Below, piece by piece: positions 23,417-31,364 of a stretch of 36,012 nt of DNA. The position numbers and the translations under genes were made by a program. The stretch comes from Acidimicrobiales bacterium (lineage in GTDB: Bacteria > Actinomycetota > Acidimicrobiia > Acidimicrobiales > Acidimicrobilacustridaceae): contig JALOLF010000027.1 in the NCBI GenBank assembly GCA_025456085.1, positions 1 to 36,012 of the forward strand, written 5' to 3'. Numbering within the stretch: position 1 is the first letter of the stretch; each line of letters begins with the position of its first letter. The notes beneath the pieces are model-generated. The model ran no database searches and was not told the origin of the DNA. It saw only the letters and a program-made list of their open reading frames with translations.

Positions 23417-24034
23417 TCAGGGGCTGTCGGCCGTTTGCCAGCCAGCCCCGAGGGCGTCCGTGACGAGACGTTCGAGCTCAGCTGCCGTGGGCTTCCCCGA
23501 GGCCCGCCCCACGACCCGGCCCGCGTCGTCGATCACGACCATCGAGGGAACAACCGTGATCCCGTAGGCCTGGGCCACCTCGCCATCACGGTCCAGGACG
23601 AGGGGGTAGTCCACCCCGACCTCCTCGGCGAAGGCCTTGGCGGCCGCGGCGTCGTCCCAGAGGTTGATGCCGACGGCACGGATCTGTCCGTCGGATCGTT
23701 CGACCAGGGCTTGGAGCTCGGGCATCTCGGCTCGGCAGGGGGTGCACCACGATGCCCAGAAGTTGACCAGCACGGGGGTGCCGCGTTGGTCGGCGAGGCG
23801 CCACACTTCGTCGGGGTCCTCGAGGCGAGGGAGGTCGATGGGCGGCGCCACGGCTGGCCCTTGCGCATCGCTCGAGGTGGTGAGGTCGCCGAGCACGGCG
23901 AAGGCCGTAGCCGATGCCAAGACGACCAGCACCGCCGCCGCGATCACGACTGCCCGCCGCACCGTCGACTGGGTTCGCTCGGGGGCGTGCGGCGCAGGGT
24001 CATCTGGCGGGCGAGGAGGGCGACGGTCCACCAT
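23417..24034 (-). CDS. TlpA/ResA-like membrane-anchored thioredoxin
   Basis: A 205-residue protein. A Pro-rich cytoplasmic N-terminus leads into one anchor helix (AVVIAAAVLVVLASATAFAVLG), then a thioredoxin-fold domain with NFWASWCTPCRAEMPELQ (redox WCTPC), GINLWDD, and the cis-proline loop in ITVVPSMVVID. Such proteins reduce disulfides outside the membrane, for cytochrome c maturation or copper-site assembly. Neighbours that fit are a CcdA-like electron donor (29945), VKOR, Sco and PCuAC. It is divergent from the PCuAC gene with a ~77-nt intergenic region that may hold both promoters. Confidence 0.9.
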   Translation of the reverse strand: MVDRRPPRPPDDPAPHAPERTQSTVRRAVVIAAAVLVVLASATAFAVLGDLTTSSDAQGPAVAPPIDLPRLEDPDEVWRLADQRGTPVLVNFWASWCTPCRAEMPELQALVERSDGQIRAVGINLWDDAAAAKAFAEEVGVDYPLVLDRDGEVAQAYGITVVPSMVVIDDAGRVVGRASGKPTAAELERLVTDALGAGWQTADSP

Positions 24035-24111
24035 GGCGACCCGACGGTAACGTCATCGGCGGCCTCATCGGCCGCACCCCCCCACCCGACCGCACGAGGT
24101 GAGCATCTCCG

Positions 24112-24658
24112 GTGGCCGACCCGACCATCGCGCAAACGCCGACGGAGCCTGCCTTGTCTCGGTCCTCTCGAGCATGGCGATGGCTTCCTCCTCTGGTGAT
24201 GGTCGCTCTCGCGGCGGTGGCGCTCTGGATCATGGTGGGGACAGATCCTTCCGAGCCGGGGGTCGCCGAGGTCTCGACCGCGGTGGCCACCCCCGCATCC
24301 AGCGGCGAATCAGGGGCCATCTACCCTCGTCGTCGACAACGCCGGGGCGAGCGACCAGCTCCTCGAAGTCGAGGTGGACGGCGCCGAGCGAGCGTCGATC
24401 CACCGCGTGACCGAAGCAGCGGGAACCGAGGTGATGGAAGAGATGGACCTACTGGAGATCTCAGCCGGCGAGACGGTGGCGATGGCCCCCGGTGAGATGC
24501 ACGTGATGGCAGACGACATCAAGAACGACTGGGTGCCCGGCGACCGGCTCGCCGTCGACCTTCGTTTCCGCGACGCCGGCGTTGAGAAGATCGAGGTGCC
24601 CGTGGTCGACTACGTCGAGCTCGCCGACCGCCTGTCCGGGGACGATCGGCCCTCATGA
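24112..24658 (+). pseudogene. PCuAC copper chaperone gene with a one-base frameshift
   Basis: From GTG 24112 the frame encodes a signal-anchor (WLPPLVMVALAAVALWIMVG) and a linker up to GAIY, then degenerates into Arg-rich sequence. From 24326 the next frame encodes LVVDNAGASDQLLEVEV and then the PCuAC body: IHRVTEAAG, MEEMDLLEISAGETVAMAPGEMHVMADDIK, VDLRFRDAGVEKIEVPV. Removing one C from the CCC at 24324-24326 joins them as AIYLVVDNAG, a normal PCuAC strand. The H and M(x)M-type copper ligands are present. PCuAC carries Cu(I) to the CuA site with Sco. The stop overlaps the next gene's start (ATGA). This may be true inactivation, programmed shift or consensus error. Confidence 0.75.
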
Positions 24659-25425
24659 CCGACGATAGCAGGCCATCGCCACGCGCCGAGCCCGACGGCA
24701 GCCCATCGCAAGCGTTCCGTGGGGCAGAGCGACGGGAGGCCAGCGGTGAAGAGGAGGGGACCGTCCGTTGGGGGATGGGGCAGGTGGCCTACGGCTACGT
24801 CGTCGCTGTGGTCGTCTCGGGGGTGTTCGCCTCGATCGCTCTCGCCATCGCGCCCGAAGACGAGGACTGGCCTGGCGTGGTGGGCGGGTCGTTGGGCATG
24901 TGGGTGGGATTCATCGGGGCCCCGTTCGTGGCGACGTGGTTCCTCGGACGACGGAGCTTCGTCGCCGACTTCGGGCTGACCCAGCGTTGGATGGATGCTT
25001 TGATCGGGCTTCCGCTCGGTGTTGCTGTGCAGGCGCTGGTCCTCCCCGCCCTCTACTGGGTGCTGGGCCATTTCGTGGACACCTCGTCGATCTCGGATCC
25101 CGCCGAGAAGATCCTCGGGGACACGAGCGGGCTCGGCGCAGTCCTCGTCGTGCTGACCGTGGGGTTCGGCGCACCGATCGCCGAGGAGCTGTTCTTCAGG
25201 GGTCTCTTCCAACGAGCGGCCGTTCGCCGCCTGGGCCGCAACATCGGTGTGGGCTTCGTGGCAGTGGCCTTCGCCGGCACGCACTTCCAGCTGCTGCAGT
25301 TCCCCGGTCTGCTCGTCGCCGGTGTCGTGTTCGGCGTCGCCGCACAGGCATCGGGCCGGCTCGGGCCGGCCATCTGGACCCACATCGGGTTCAACATGAC
25401 CGCTGCCGTCGTGCTCGTCACCTGA
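24655..25425 (+). CDS. CPBP-family (CAAX-type) intramembrane metalloprotease
   Basis: A 256-residue protein with about seven to eight hydrophobic segments after a polar, Glu/Arg-rich N-terminus of ~40 residues. The family motifs are all visible: APIAEELFFRGLFQRA (EExxxR), FAGTHFQLLQ (motif 2 His) and WTHIGFNMTA (HxxxN). Bacterial CPBP proteases cleave membrane proteins or peptides; the substrate here is unknown. ATG 24655 overlaps the PCuAC stop by ATGA, so the two are coupled even though PCuAC is frameshifted upstream. Confidence 0.85.
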   Translation: MTDDSRPSPRAEPDGSPSQAFRGAERREASGEEEGTVRWGMGQVAYGYVVAVVVSGVFASIALAIAPEDEDWPGVVGGSLGMWVGFIGAPFVATWFLGRRSFVADFGLTQRWMDALIGLPLGVAVQALVLPALYWVLGHFVDTSSISDPAEKILGDTSGLGAVLVVLTVGFGAPIAEELFFRGLFQRAAVRRLGRNIGVGFVAVAFAGTHFQLLQFPGLLVAGVVFGVAAQASGRLGPAIWTHIGFNMTAAVVLVT

Positions 25426-25605
25426 ACATTCCGTGGGGGCACCCGCCAGACGCCGATGTCGTTCGCCGGCTCGACGAGGGGCCTGGGGATGCACCGCAAG
25501 ACATGCGGCGGACACAGGCGCGATCGCCAAACACGGTTCGGCGTCTCGGGGACCGGACCATCAGATCAACGGTGCAACCGCTTCGGTCCGATGGCCGACG
25601 GGCAG

Positions 25606-26193
25606 TCAGGGCTTCGTGGCGTCGAAGCGAGCTACGAGCCGGCCGAGGCCGTGGGTCACCGTGATGTCGACGAACCTCGCCTCTTCAAGTGCGTGGCGCA
25701 GCTGGTAGGGGTTGATGAGTTGGTGCGCAGATCGGTCGGCGAGGTGAAGCGCCTTCGCGCTTCGGCTGGCGGTGAGGTCATAGCCGAGGAACCGACCACC
25801 GGGCCGAAGGACGCGTGCGACCTCCGTGATGGCGCGTTGCCAGTCGACGACGTGGTGGAGCATGAGGAGGCTGACCGTTGCGTCGAAGCGACCGGCCTCG
25901 AACGGGAGGCGGGTGGTGTCGGCCTGCTGGACGGTGACCTGGGTGCCGAAGTTCGTCAGGCGGGCGCGTGCGGCGCCCACCATCACCGGGTCGATGTCGC
26001 TGGCTGTGATGGTCGCTCTGGGGTGCGCCGCCGCCAACGCGGCCGTGTTGGCGCCGGCGCCAGCACCGATTTCTAGAACTTCGCCGGCGAGGCCTTCACC
26101 GTTGAGGACCCAAGGCATGACGACCTTCGCCGTGAAGGCACGCCACGGTTCGCTCCGGCAGAAGGCTGCCTCCACTTTCGACATCACGGGCAT
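25606..26193 (-). CDS. Class I SAM-dependent methyltransferase
   Basis: A 195-residue protein. VLEIGAGAGANTAAL is the SAM-binding motif I, SDIDPVMVGAARARL the acidic loop, QQADTTRLPFEAGRFDATVSLLMLHHV motif II/post-II, and EVARVLRPGGRFLGYDL motif III of a Methyltransf_11-type enzyme. ATG 26193 has GGAGG 7 nt upstream. It is divergent from an ArsR sensor gene. The acceptor substrate is unknown; there is no cysteine-rich region of the kind seen in arsenite methyltransferases, so ArsM-like activity is unlikely. Confidence 0.85.
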   Translation of the reverse strand: MPVMSKVEAAFCRSEPWRAFTAKVVMPWVLNGEGLAGEVLEIGAGAGANTAALAAAHPRATITASDIDPVMVGAARARLTNFGTQVTVQQADTTRLPFEAGRFDATVSLLMLHHVVDWQRAITEVARVLRPGGRFLGYDLTASRSAKALHLADRSAHQLINPYQLRHALEEARFVDITVTHGLGRLVARFDATKP

Positions 26194-26232
26194 CTCCCGA
26201 CCTCCGCGCTTGGTGACACTGTGCTCAACATA

Positions 26233-26266
26233 TCGTCCAGTAACGGTAACATCGGTCCGGGACGAT
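26233..26266. promoter_or_regulatory. Divergent methyltransferase/ArsR control region
   Basis: The inverted repeat ATCGTCC (26233-26239)/GGACGAT (26260-26266) flanks a direct repeat GTAAC-G-GTAAC and a TAACAT box (26247-26252) that could be the -10 element of the ArsR gene. The same CGRTAACATC string occurs before the ArsR gene at 31011. Confidence 0.4.
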
Positions 26267-26281
26267 GAGGAGGAGATGTGG

Positions 26282-26608
26282 ATGAGAGTCGAGACGACGC
26301 CCGATGTTGCGGTGGCAGCGCAGCTGTTCCGTGGGTTCGGGGATCCGACCCGCTTGGCCATTCTCGGGGAGCTGCTTGGCGGTGAACGACGGGTGGTGGA
26401 CCTGGTCGAGGCGTTGGGTTGCTCGCAGTCGAACGTGTCGGGCCACCTGACCTGCTTGAAGGAGTGCGGGCTTGTGGCTGACCGACCGGAGGGCCGTGCG
26501 GTGCACTACCGGCTGGCCACCCCGGCGGTCGTCGATCTGCTCCGCCAGGCCGAGACGTTGCTGGCCGAGGTCGGCCAGAGCGTCGCCCTCTGCCGCAACT
26601 ACCGCTAG
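26282..26608 (+). CDS. ArsR-family metal sensor, CmtR-like (third copy)
   Basis: A 108-residue winged-helix repressor. CSQSNVSGHLTCLKECGLV carries the C-x3-C pair plus an extra cysteine at the helix start, and a further cysteine is near the C-terminus (VALCRNYR). ATG 26282 is preferred over ATG 26276 because GAGGAGG (26267-26273) is well spaced from it. It lies 11 nt upstream of the P1B ATPase gene, so it probably represses an ATPase-LspA-ZIP operon and perhaps the divergent methyltransferase. Confidence 0.88.
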   Translation: MRVETTPDVAVAAQLFRGFGDPTRLAILGELLGGERRVVDLVEALGCSQSNVSGHLTCLKECGLVADRPEGRAVHYRLATPAVVDLLRQAETLLAEVGQSVALCRNYR

Positions 26609-26619
26609 GGAGGGGACCG

Positions 26620-28554
26620 ATGACCAACGATGCCGCACGGGACCTTGAACCTGGTGAGGTGCCCTCGGGTGCCGATGCGCTGCTGTCGGCGCTGTGGCGG
26701 TCTCGAGAGGTGCGCTGGTCAGCGTTCAGCGGCCTCCTGATCGCAGCCGGCTACCTCGCCGGGCCGCTCGGCGCTTCAGATGCGGTATCGACGATGCTGT
26801 TCATCGTTGCCGCCCTGGTGGGCGCCCGGTTCTTCGCCACGGAGGCGATCAAGGAGCTGGTCACAGAACGCAGGATCGGCATCGAGTTGCTCATGACGGT
26901 CGCCGCCGTCGTCGCCGGCGCATTGGGTGCGTGGTCGGAGGCCGCGGCGCTTGCCTTCTTGTACTCGATCGCCGAGTCGCTCGAGGAGTTCACCGAGGAC
27001 CGCACCCGCGACGCGATCGCCAAGCTGTTGGACCTCGCCCCACGCCGGGTCACCGTCGTCGACGAGGATGGGATCGAACGTGTCGTCGATGTCGGGGAGG
27101 TACGGGTCGGCGACCGGTTTCTGGTGCGCCCCGGCCAGAACGTCGCAACCGACGGCGTGGTGCTCGAAGGCGCCTCCGCGGTCGATGAGGCCGCAGTTAC
27201 CGGTGAGTCCATCCCGGTGGACAAGGTGGTCGACGACATGGTCTTCGCTGGCACCGCCAACGGACACGGCGCTCTCGTGATCGAAGCGACCGCGACGTCG
27301 GCGACGAACACGCTGGCTCGCGTGGTGGAACTGGTGACCGAAGCTCAAGAGAGCAAGGGGCAGGGTCAGCAGTTCATGGAGCGCTTCACCGGCGTGTACT
27401 CACCCGCCGTGCTCGCCGCCGGGGCCCTGATCCTGCTCGCTGGCGGTGTGGCGACCGGTGACTGGGGTGGCTGGGCGCTGCGTGCGGCGACGGTGCTCGT
27501 GGCCGCTGCGCCCTGTGCGCTCGTGATCTCGATCCCGGTCACCTACGTGGCTGCGATGGGCCGCTCCAGCCGCTCCGGGATCTTGATCAAGGGTGGGATC
27601 TACCTCGAAGAGCTCGGGCGTCTCCGCGCTGTTGCTCTCGACAAGACCGGCACGCTGACCCGAGGCAAGCCCGAGCTCACCGAGCTGCATCCGATCAGCG
27701 ACATCGCCGGCGACGAACTACTTGCTCTGGCGGCCGCTGCGGAGCGGCGTTCGGAGCACCCGATCGCACGTGCGATCGTCGGTGCTGCCGATCGGCGAGG
27801 CATCGCGGTGCCCGAGCCGGACGCTTTCACCGCAACCGTCGGCGGCGGCGTCCACGCCAGCGTGAACGGCACCGACGTCACCATCGGCAGTCCCGCCCAC
27901 GTGGCCAGCCTGGGCTACGACCTCAGCGCCATCAGCGAGATGGTCGAACGGCTCGAGGCCGCAGGGAACACCACCGTCGTGGTCGCCGGAGCGGATGGAC
28001 CGCTCGGCGTGCTCGGCGTCGCTGACACCTTGCGTCCCCAGGCCACCGAGTCGATCGCCGAGCTTCGCCGCCTCGGCATCGAACACATCGTCATGCTCAC
28101 CGGTGACAACCCTCGCACCGCTGCGGCGATCGCCTCCCAAGCCGGCATCGACGACATCGGCGCCGGCCTCAGCCCTGAGGACAAGGCCAACCGCATCCGG
28201 GATCTCGTCGACCGCTACGACCACGTCGCCATGCTCGGCGATGGGATCAACGACGCCCCGCCCCTTGCGGCCGCATCCGTGGGGATAGCCATGGGAACCG
28301 CCGGCAGCGACATCGCGCTCGAGACAGCAGACGTCGCCCTCATGGCCGATGATCTCGCCAAGCTCACCACCGCCATCCGCACCGGCCGCCGAACCCGCCA
28401 GGTCGTCACCCAGAATCTGGCTCTTTCTCTGGTGATCCTCGCGGTCCTGGTCCCCACGGCGCTCTTCGGGGTCATCGCCCTGCCCATCGCTGTGCTCGCC
28501 CATGAGCTGTCCGAGCTCGCTGTCATCCTCAACGGCACCCGCATGGCCCGATGA
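26620..28554 (+). CDS. P1B-type heavy-metal ATPase with APC metal motif (first copy)
   Basis: A 644-residue P-type ATPase with no N-terminal metal-binding domain. I see TGES in the actuator domain, the helix-6 motif as A297-P298-C299 instead of CPC, D341-KTGTLT (phosphorylated Asp), SEHPIARAI (the HP motif), MLTGDNPRTA, and GDGINDAPPLAAASVGIAMG. The last helix reads HELSELAVILNGTRMAR; this HExxE form recalls the mycobacterial CtpG branch linked to CmtR and cadmium. It likely exports Cd, Pb or Zn. A strong GGGAGGGG precedes the start, and the stop overlaps lspA (ATGA). Metal specificity is inferred from context and motif only. Confidence 0.92.
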   Translation: MTNDAARDLEPGEVPSGADALLSALWRSREVRWSAFSGLLIAAGYLAGPLGASDAVSTMLFIVAALVGARFFATEAIKELVTERRIGIELLMTVAAVVAGALGAWSEAAALAFLYSIAESLEEFTEDRTRDAIAKLLDLAPRRVTVVDEDGIERVVDVGEVRVGDRFLVRPGQNVATDGVVLEGASAVDEAAVTGESIPVDKVVDDMVFAGTANGHGALVIEATATSATNTLARVVELVTEAQESKGQGQQFMERFTGVYSPAVLAAGALILLAGGVATGDWGGWALRAATVLVAAAPCALVISIPVTYVAAMGRSSRSGILIKGGIYLEELGRLRAVALDKTGTLTRGKPELTELHPISDIAGDELLALAAAAERRSEHPIARAIVGAADRRGIAVPEPDAFTATVGGGVHASVNGTDVTIGSPAHVASLGYDLSAISEMVERLEAAGNTTVVVAGADGPLGVLGVADTLRPQATESIAELRRLGIEHIVMLTGDNPRTAAAIASQAGIDDIGAGLSPEDKANRIRDLVDRYDHVAMLGDGINDAPPLAAASVGIAMGTAGSDIALETADVALMADDLAKLTTAIRTGRRTRQVVTQNLALSLVILAVLVPTALFGVIALPIAVLAHELSELAVILNGTRMAR

Positions 28555-29021
28555 GCTCAGTGCACCGTCGACTCATCCTCGTTGCTGCGGCCACGATCGT
28601 CATCGATCTGGCGGTCAAGGCGGCGGCCGTGCGGTGGCTGACCGAAGCTATCGACTTCGGGGTGATCACCGTGCGAGCGACCGAGAACCCCGGTATGGCG
28701 TTCGGAGTCGGCGCCGATCAGCCCTTCGTCTTGGTGGCTGCCATCACCGGGACGGTCGTCGCCGTCGTGGCGGTCGCCGCCTGGCATGGGCATCTGGGTG
28801 GTCCGATCGGCGCCGGTCTCGTCGTCGGAGGCGGCACTGCCAATCTCGCAAACCGCCTCGTCGGCGGCAGCGTCGTCGACCTGTTCGACCTCGGCTGGTG
28901 GCCTGTCTTCAACCTTGCCGACGCCGCCCTCACCGTCGGGATCATCCTCATTCTGTTCGGCAGCCTGCGTCATGAATCGGCGGTGCCGGTCGAGTCAGTT
29001 CACCAGACCGACGATGCCTGA
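28551..29021 (+). CDS. lspA: Signal peptidase II (lipoprotein signal peptidase)
   Basis: A 156-residue protein with four hydrophobic segments. Family residues are in order: VIDLAVKAAA (D-xx-K), ENPGMAFGVG, GGGTANLANRLVGGSVVDLFDL with the first catalytic aspartate in GSVVD, and PVFNLADAALT with the second. The NLIDR motif reads NLANR, a mild change. Its start overlaps the ATPase stop and its end overlaps the ZIP gene, so it belongs to a metal operon rather than housekeeping. The lead-resistance pbr operons also carry an LspA homologue (PbrC). It may process metal-binding lipoproteins such as the DUF411 or Sco proteins here. Confidence 0.92.
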   Translation: MSSVHRRLILVAAATIVIDLAVKAAAVRWLTEAIDFGVITVRATENPGMAFGVGADQPFVLVAAITGTVVAVVAVAAWHGHLGGPIGAGLVVGGGTANLANRLVGGSVVDLFDLGWWPVFNLADAALTVGIILILFGSLRHESAVPVESVHQTDDA

Positions 29022-29733
29022 CCTTTCGACCGTCCTGGTCTTGGCCCTGCTGCCCGGTGTCGGTGTCGCCGCCGGCGGGCTTCTCGCAGAGTTCGCACCC
29101 CGCTCCAAAGCATGGCTGAACTGGTCACTGCACGCCGCTGCCGGCATCGTCATCGCCATCGCTGCAGTTGAGGTCTTTCCCGAGGCACTCGACTCTCTGT
29201 CCCGCTGGACCGTCGGCATTGCCTTTGCGATCGGCGGGCTGGCCTACCTCGGCGCACAGACGATGGTCGACAAGCGAACCGAAGGGTCCGGCCGGGTGTG
29301 GATGATCTTCCTCGCTGTGGCCACCGACCTGTTCGGCGACGGCCTCCTCATCGGTGCCGGCACAGCCGTCTCTGCCGACCTCGGGATCACGCTCGCCATC
29401 GGCCAGATCATCGCCAACATTCCCGAAGGCTTCGCCTCCCTTTCGACGTTCCGGGCCAACGACACCCCCAGGACCACTCGACTCTTCGCCACCGCTGCGT
29501 CGCTTGTCCCCGCCGTGGTCGCTGCGGTGATCGGCTTCCTCGTTCTGCGCACCCGCCCCGACGCCTGGCAGTACAGCGCCCTCATCGCCGCCGCCGGCCT
29601 CTACACCGTCGCTGCCTTCGAAGACGTCATCCACGAGGCCCACGAAACGACATCCGACAGTCGGCGATCCACCCTCGCGCTGATCGCGGGGTTCGTCCTG
29701 TTCGTCTTCATCTCTGCGGTCCTGGGTGGCTGA
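29014..29733 (+). CDS. ZIP-family metal transporter (second copy)
   Basis: A 239-residue protein, a paralogue of the one at 17378. The shared core reads ATDLFGDGLLIGAGTAV, IGQIIANIPEGFASLSTF and FEDVIHEAHETTSD. As in the first copy the helix-4 histidine of ZIP proteins is replaced (D-L-F-G-D-G), and in helix 5 the HNIPEG motif is ANIPEG. ATG 29014 overlaps lspA by 8 nt. It ends the ArsR-ATPase-LspA-ZIP operon. Direction of transport and metal are unknown; uptake of Pb or Zn into the cytoplasm for re-export, as proposed for PbrT-like systems, is one possibility. Confidence 0.82.
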   Translation: MPDLSTVLVLALLPGVGVAAGGLLAEFAPRSKAWLNWSLHAAAGIVIAIAAVEVFPEALDSLSRWTVGIAFAIGGLAYLGAQTMVDKRTEGSGRVWMIFLAVATDLFGDGLLIGAGTAVSADLGITLAIGQIIANIPEGFASLSTFRANDTPRTTRLFATAASLVPAVVAAVIGFLVLRTRPDAWQYSALIAAAGLYTVAAFEDVIHEAHETTSDSRRSTLALIAGFVLFVFISAVLGG

Positions 29734-29944
29734 ACCGCCGACCAACCGCTGCGTTGCTTGACGTGCTTCCGATCTTCCGCAGCGGCGCCGCTCCGCCTCG
29801 GCCACGATTCGTCGTCTGGGACGTTCACGCCGATGGCCGTCAGGCGCTCATGACATCTCGACGAGAGCGTCGATGTCCGGCATCTCGACCCGGTAGGTGA
29901 GGCCAGCTGGGGCGGAACTTGACTACCGCCTGCGTGCTACCCGC

Positions 29945-30850
29945 TCATGGCTGGACCCGCTGTGGGCGGGTCTCGCCCTCGGGTTGAGATCTGGGCGGTG
30001 GGCGGCGGGCGCGGAGGTTCAAGAAGGCGATCAGGGCGCTGCCCGATACGCCGAGGGCAGCGAGCAGTCCGATGCGCACCGAGCCGGTGGTGGTGATGAG
30101 ATCCGCCATCCGGGCGCTCAAGTCGTACGCCACCTGGGCGGGGCCCCCGGCGTCGGTGTTGCCGTCGTAAACTTCCAGCTGGTACCAGCCGTAGTACGCC
30201 ACGTAAGCGCCGGCGAGCCCAAGTAGCACGGCGGCGAGGCGGCGGATGTGGGGCAGGATTCGGCGCACCCGTCGAAGCGACGTGGCTTGGGCGAGCGAGA
30301 GGGCGACGGTCAGTGCGGTGAGGATCACACCCATGCCACAGGCGTAGGCCACGAAGTGGAGGATGCCGGTCGCGGGGCTGCCGCCGGTGAGACTGGTGGT
30401 GACCGTGGCGAGGAACAACGGGATGGTGCAGGCGAGTGAGATGAACGCGTAGGAGACGCCGAAACCGAACACCGACGGCAGCGAGCGCGACCTCGGAGCC
30501 CGGACGACGAACGGCAGGGGCACCCGCAGCTCACGCCCTGTGGCCAGCACGCCTGCGAGCACCACCATGGCGATCCCGGCGACGATGGAGAACCACGGCA
30601 GCTTTTCGACGATGCTGGAGGTGGTCAGCTGGATGACGACGCCGAGAACCAAGAACACTGCCACGAACCCGGCGGTGAGCACACCACCCACGAGCAACGA
30701 CCGCAGCACGCTGCGGTTGGCGTCAGTCTCGTCGTCGTCGGAGGCGAGGAAGTACGCGATCCAAGCCGGGAGCATGGCGAACCCGCACGGGTTGAACACC
30801 GCGACCATGCCCAACCCGAACACGTAGCCGAGAGCGAGCTCATTGCCCAT
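29945..30850 (-). CDS. CcdA/DsbD-like thiol-electron transporter
   Basis: A 301-residue membrane protein with about seven helices. FNPCGFAMLPAW holds the first redox cysteine and SLACTIPLFLATV the second, each followed by proline-containing turns as in CcdA/DsbD-beta proteins. These carry electrons from cytoplasmic thioredoxin to extracytoplasmic thioredoxins such as the TlpA-like protein at 23417. A C-terminal region (~residue 220 onward) adds an external loop, another helix and a basic tail longer than in minimal CcdA. It is divergent from the fourth ArsR gene, so it may be metal-controlled. Confidence 0.88.
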   Translation of the reverse strand: MGNELALGYVFGLGMVAVFNPCGFAMLPAWIAYFLASDDDETDANRSVLRSLLVGGVLTAGFVAVFLVLGVVIQLTTSSIVEKLPWFSIVAGIAMVVLAGVLATGRELRVPLPFVVRAPRSRSLPSVFGFGVSYAFISLACTIPLFLATVTTSLTGGSPATGILHFVAYACGMGVILTALTVALSLAQATSLRRVRRILPHIRRLAAVLLGLAGAYVAYYGWYQLEVYDGNTDAGGPAQVAYDLSARMADLITTTGSVRIGLLAALGVSGSALIAFLNLRARRPPPRSQPEGETRPQRVQP

Positions 30851-30989
30851 ATCGATGCCTCATACGCTTGAAGGGATTGAGGAAGCAGGCCCACACTGGT
30901 CCCAAGGCCGACGGGACGCACGGTCGACGAATCAACGGGTCGATCGGTGCAGGCCGTCGAAGATCCACGACGTGGCCCACATGATCGGT

Positions 30990-31008
30990 GGTGAACGATA
31001 ACATCACC
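30990..31008. promoter_or_regulatory. Candidate ArsR operator overlapping a leaderless promoter
   Basis: The inverted repeat GGTGA (30990-30994)/TCACC (31004-31008) encloses a TAACAT box (30999-31004). There is no Shine-Dalgarno sequence before ATG 31011, and the -10-like box lies 6 nt upstream of it, so a leaderless transcript is plausible. Repressor bound to the dyad would cover the -10 box. Confidence 0.45.
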
Positions 31009-31010
31009 TC

Positions 31011-31364
31011 ATGACCATGATCGAGCCGTCGGCGGCGGCGGTTGCGGCGGCGCAGCTCTTCCGAGGCCTCGCCGATCCCACCCGCTTGTCGATCCTGTTG
31101 CATCTACTCGACGGTGAGCGGCGGGTGAAGGACTTGGTGGACGCAGTCGGCAGCTCCCAGTCCAACGTGTCGGGCCATCTGGCGTGCCTGAAGGGGTGCG
31201 GCTTGGTGCTCGACCGGCCCGGCGAGCGTCGCCAGGTCTTCTACCGGCTGGGTACGCCCGAGGTGGCGGAGCTGTTGGAGGCCGCCGAGCACCTTTTGCG
31301 GGCCAACGGGGCAGCGATCGACTTGTGCACCCACCAGCTCATGGGGGGTCGTCGAGATGGGTGA
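31011..31364 (+). CDS. ArsR-family metal sensor, CmtR-like (fourth copy)
   Basis: A 117-residue winged-helix repressor. SSQSNVSGHLACLKGCGLV carries the C-x3-C recognition-helix pair, and IDLCTHQL near the end gives a third cysteine beside a histidine. It is most like the third copy (26282) in the stretch QLFRG.[A/G]DPTRL.IL..LL.GERRV. It overlaps the next ATPase gene by 8 nt and should control it. The divergent CcdA-like gene may share the control region. Confidence 0.9.
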   Translation: MTMIEPSAAAVAAAQLFRGLADPTRLSILLHLLDGERRVKDLVDAVGSSQSNVSGHLACLKGCGLVLDRPGERRQVFYRLGTPEVAELLEAAEHLLRANGAAIDLCTHQLMGGRRDG

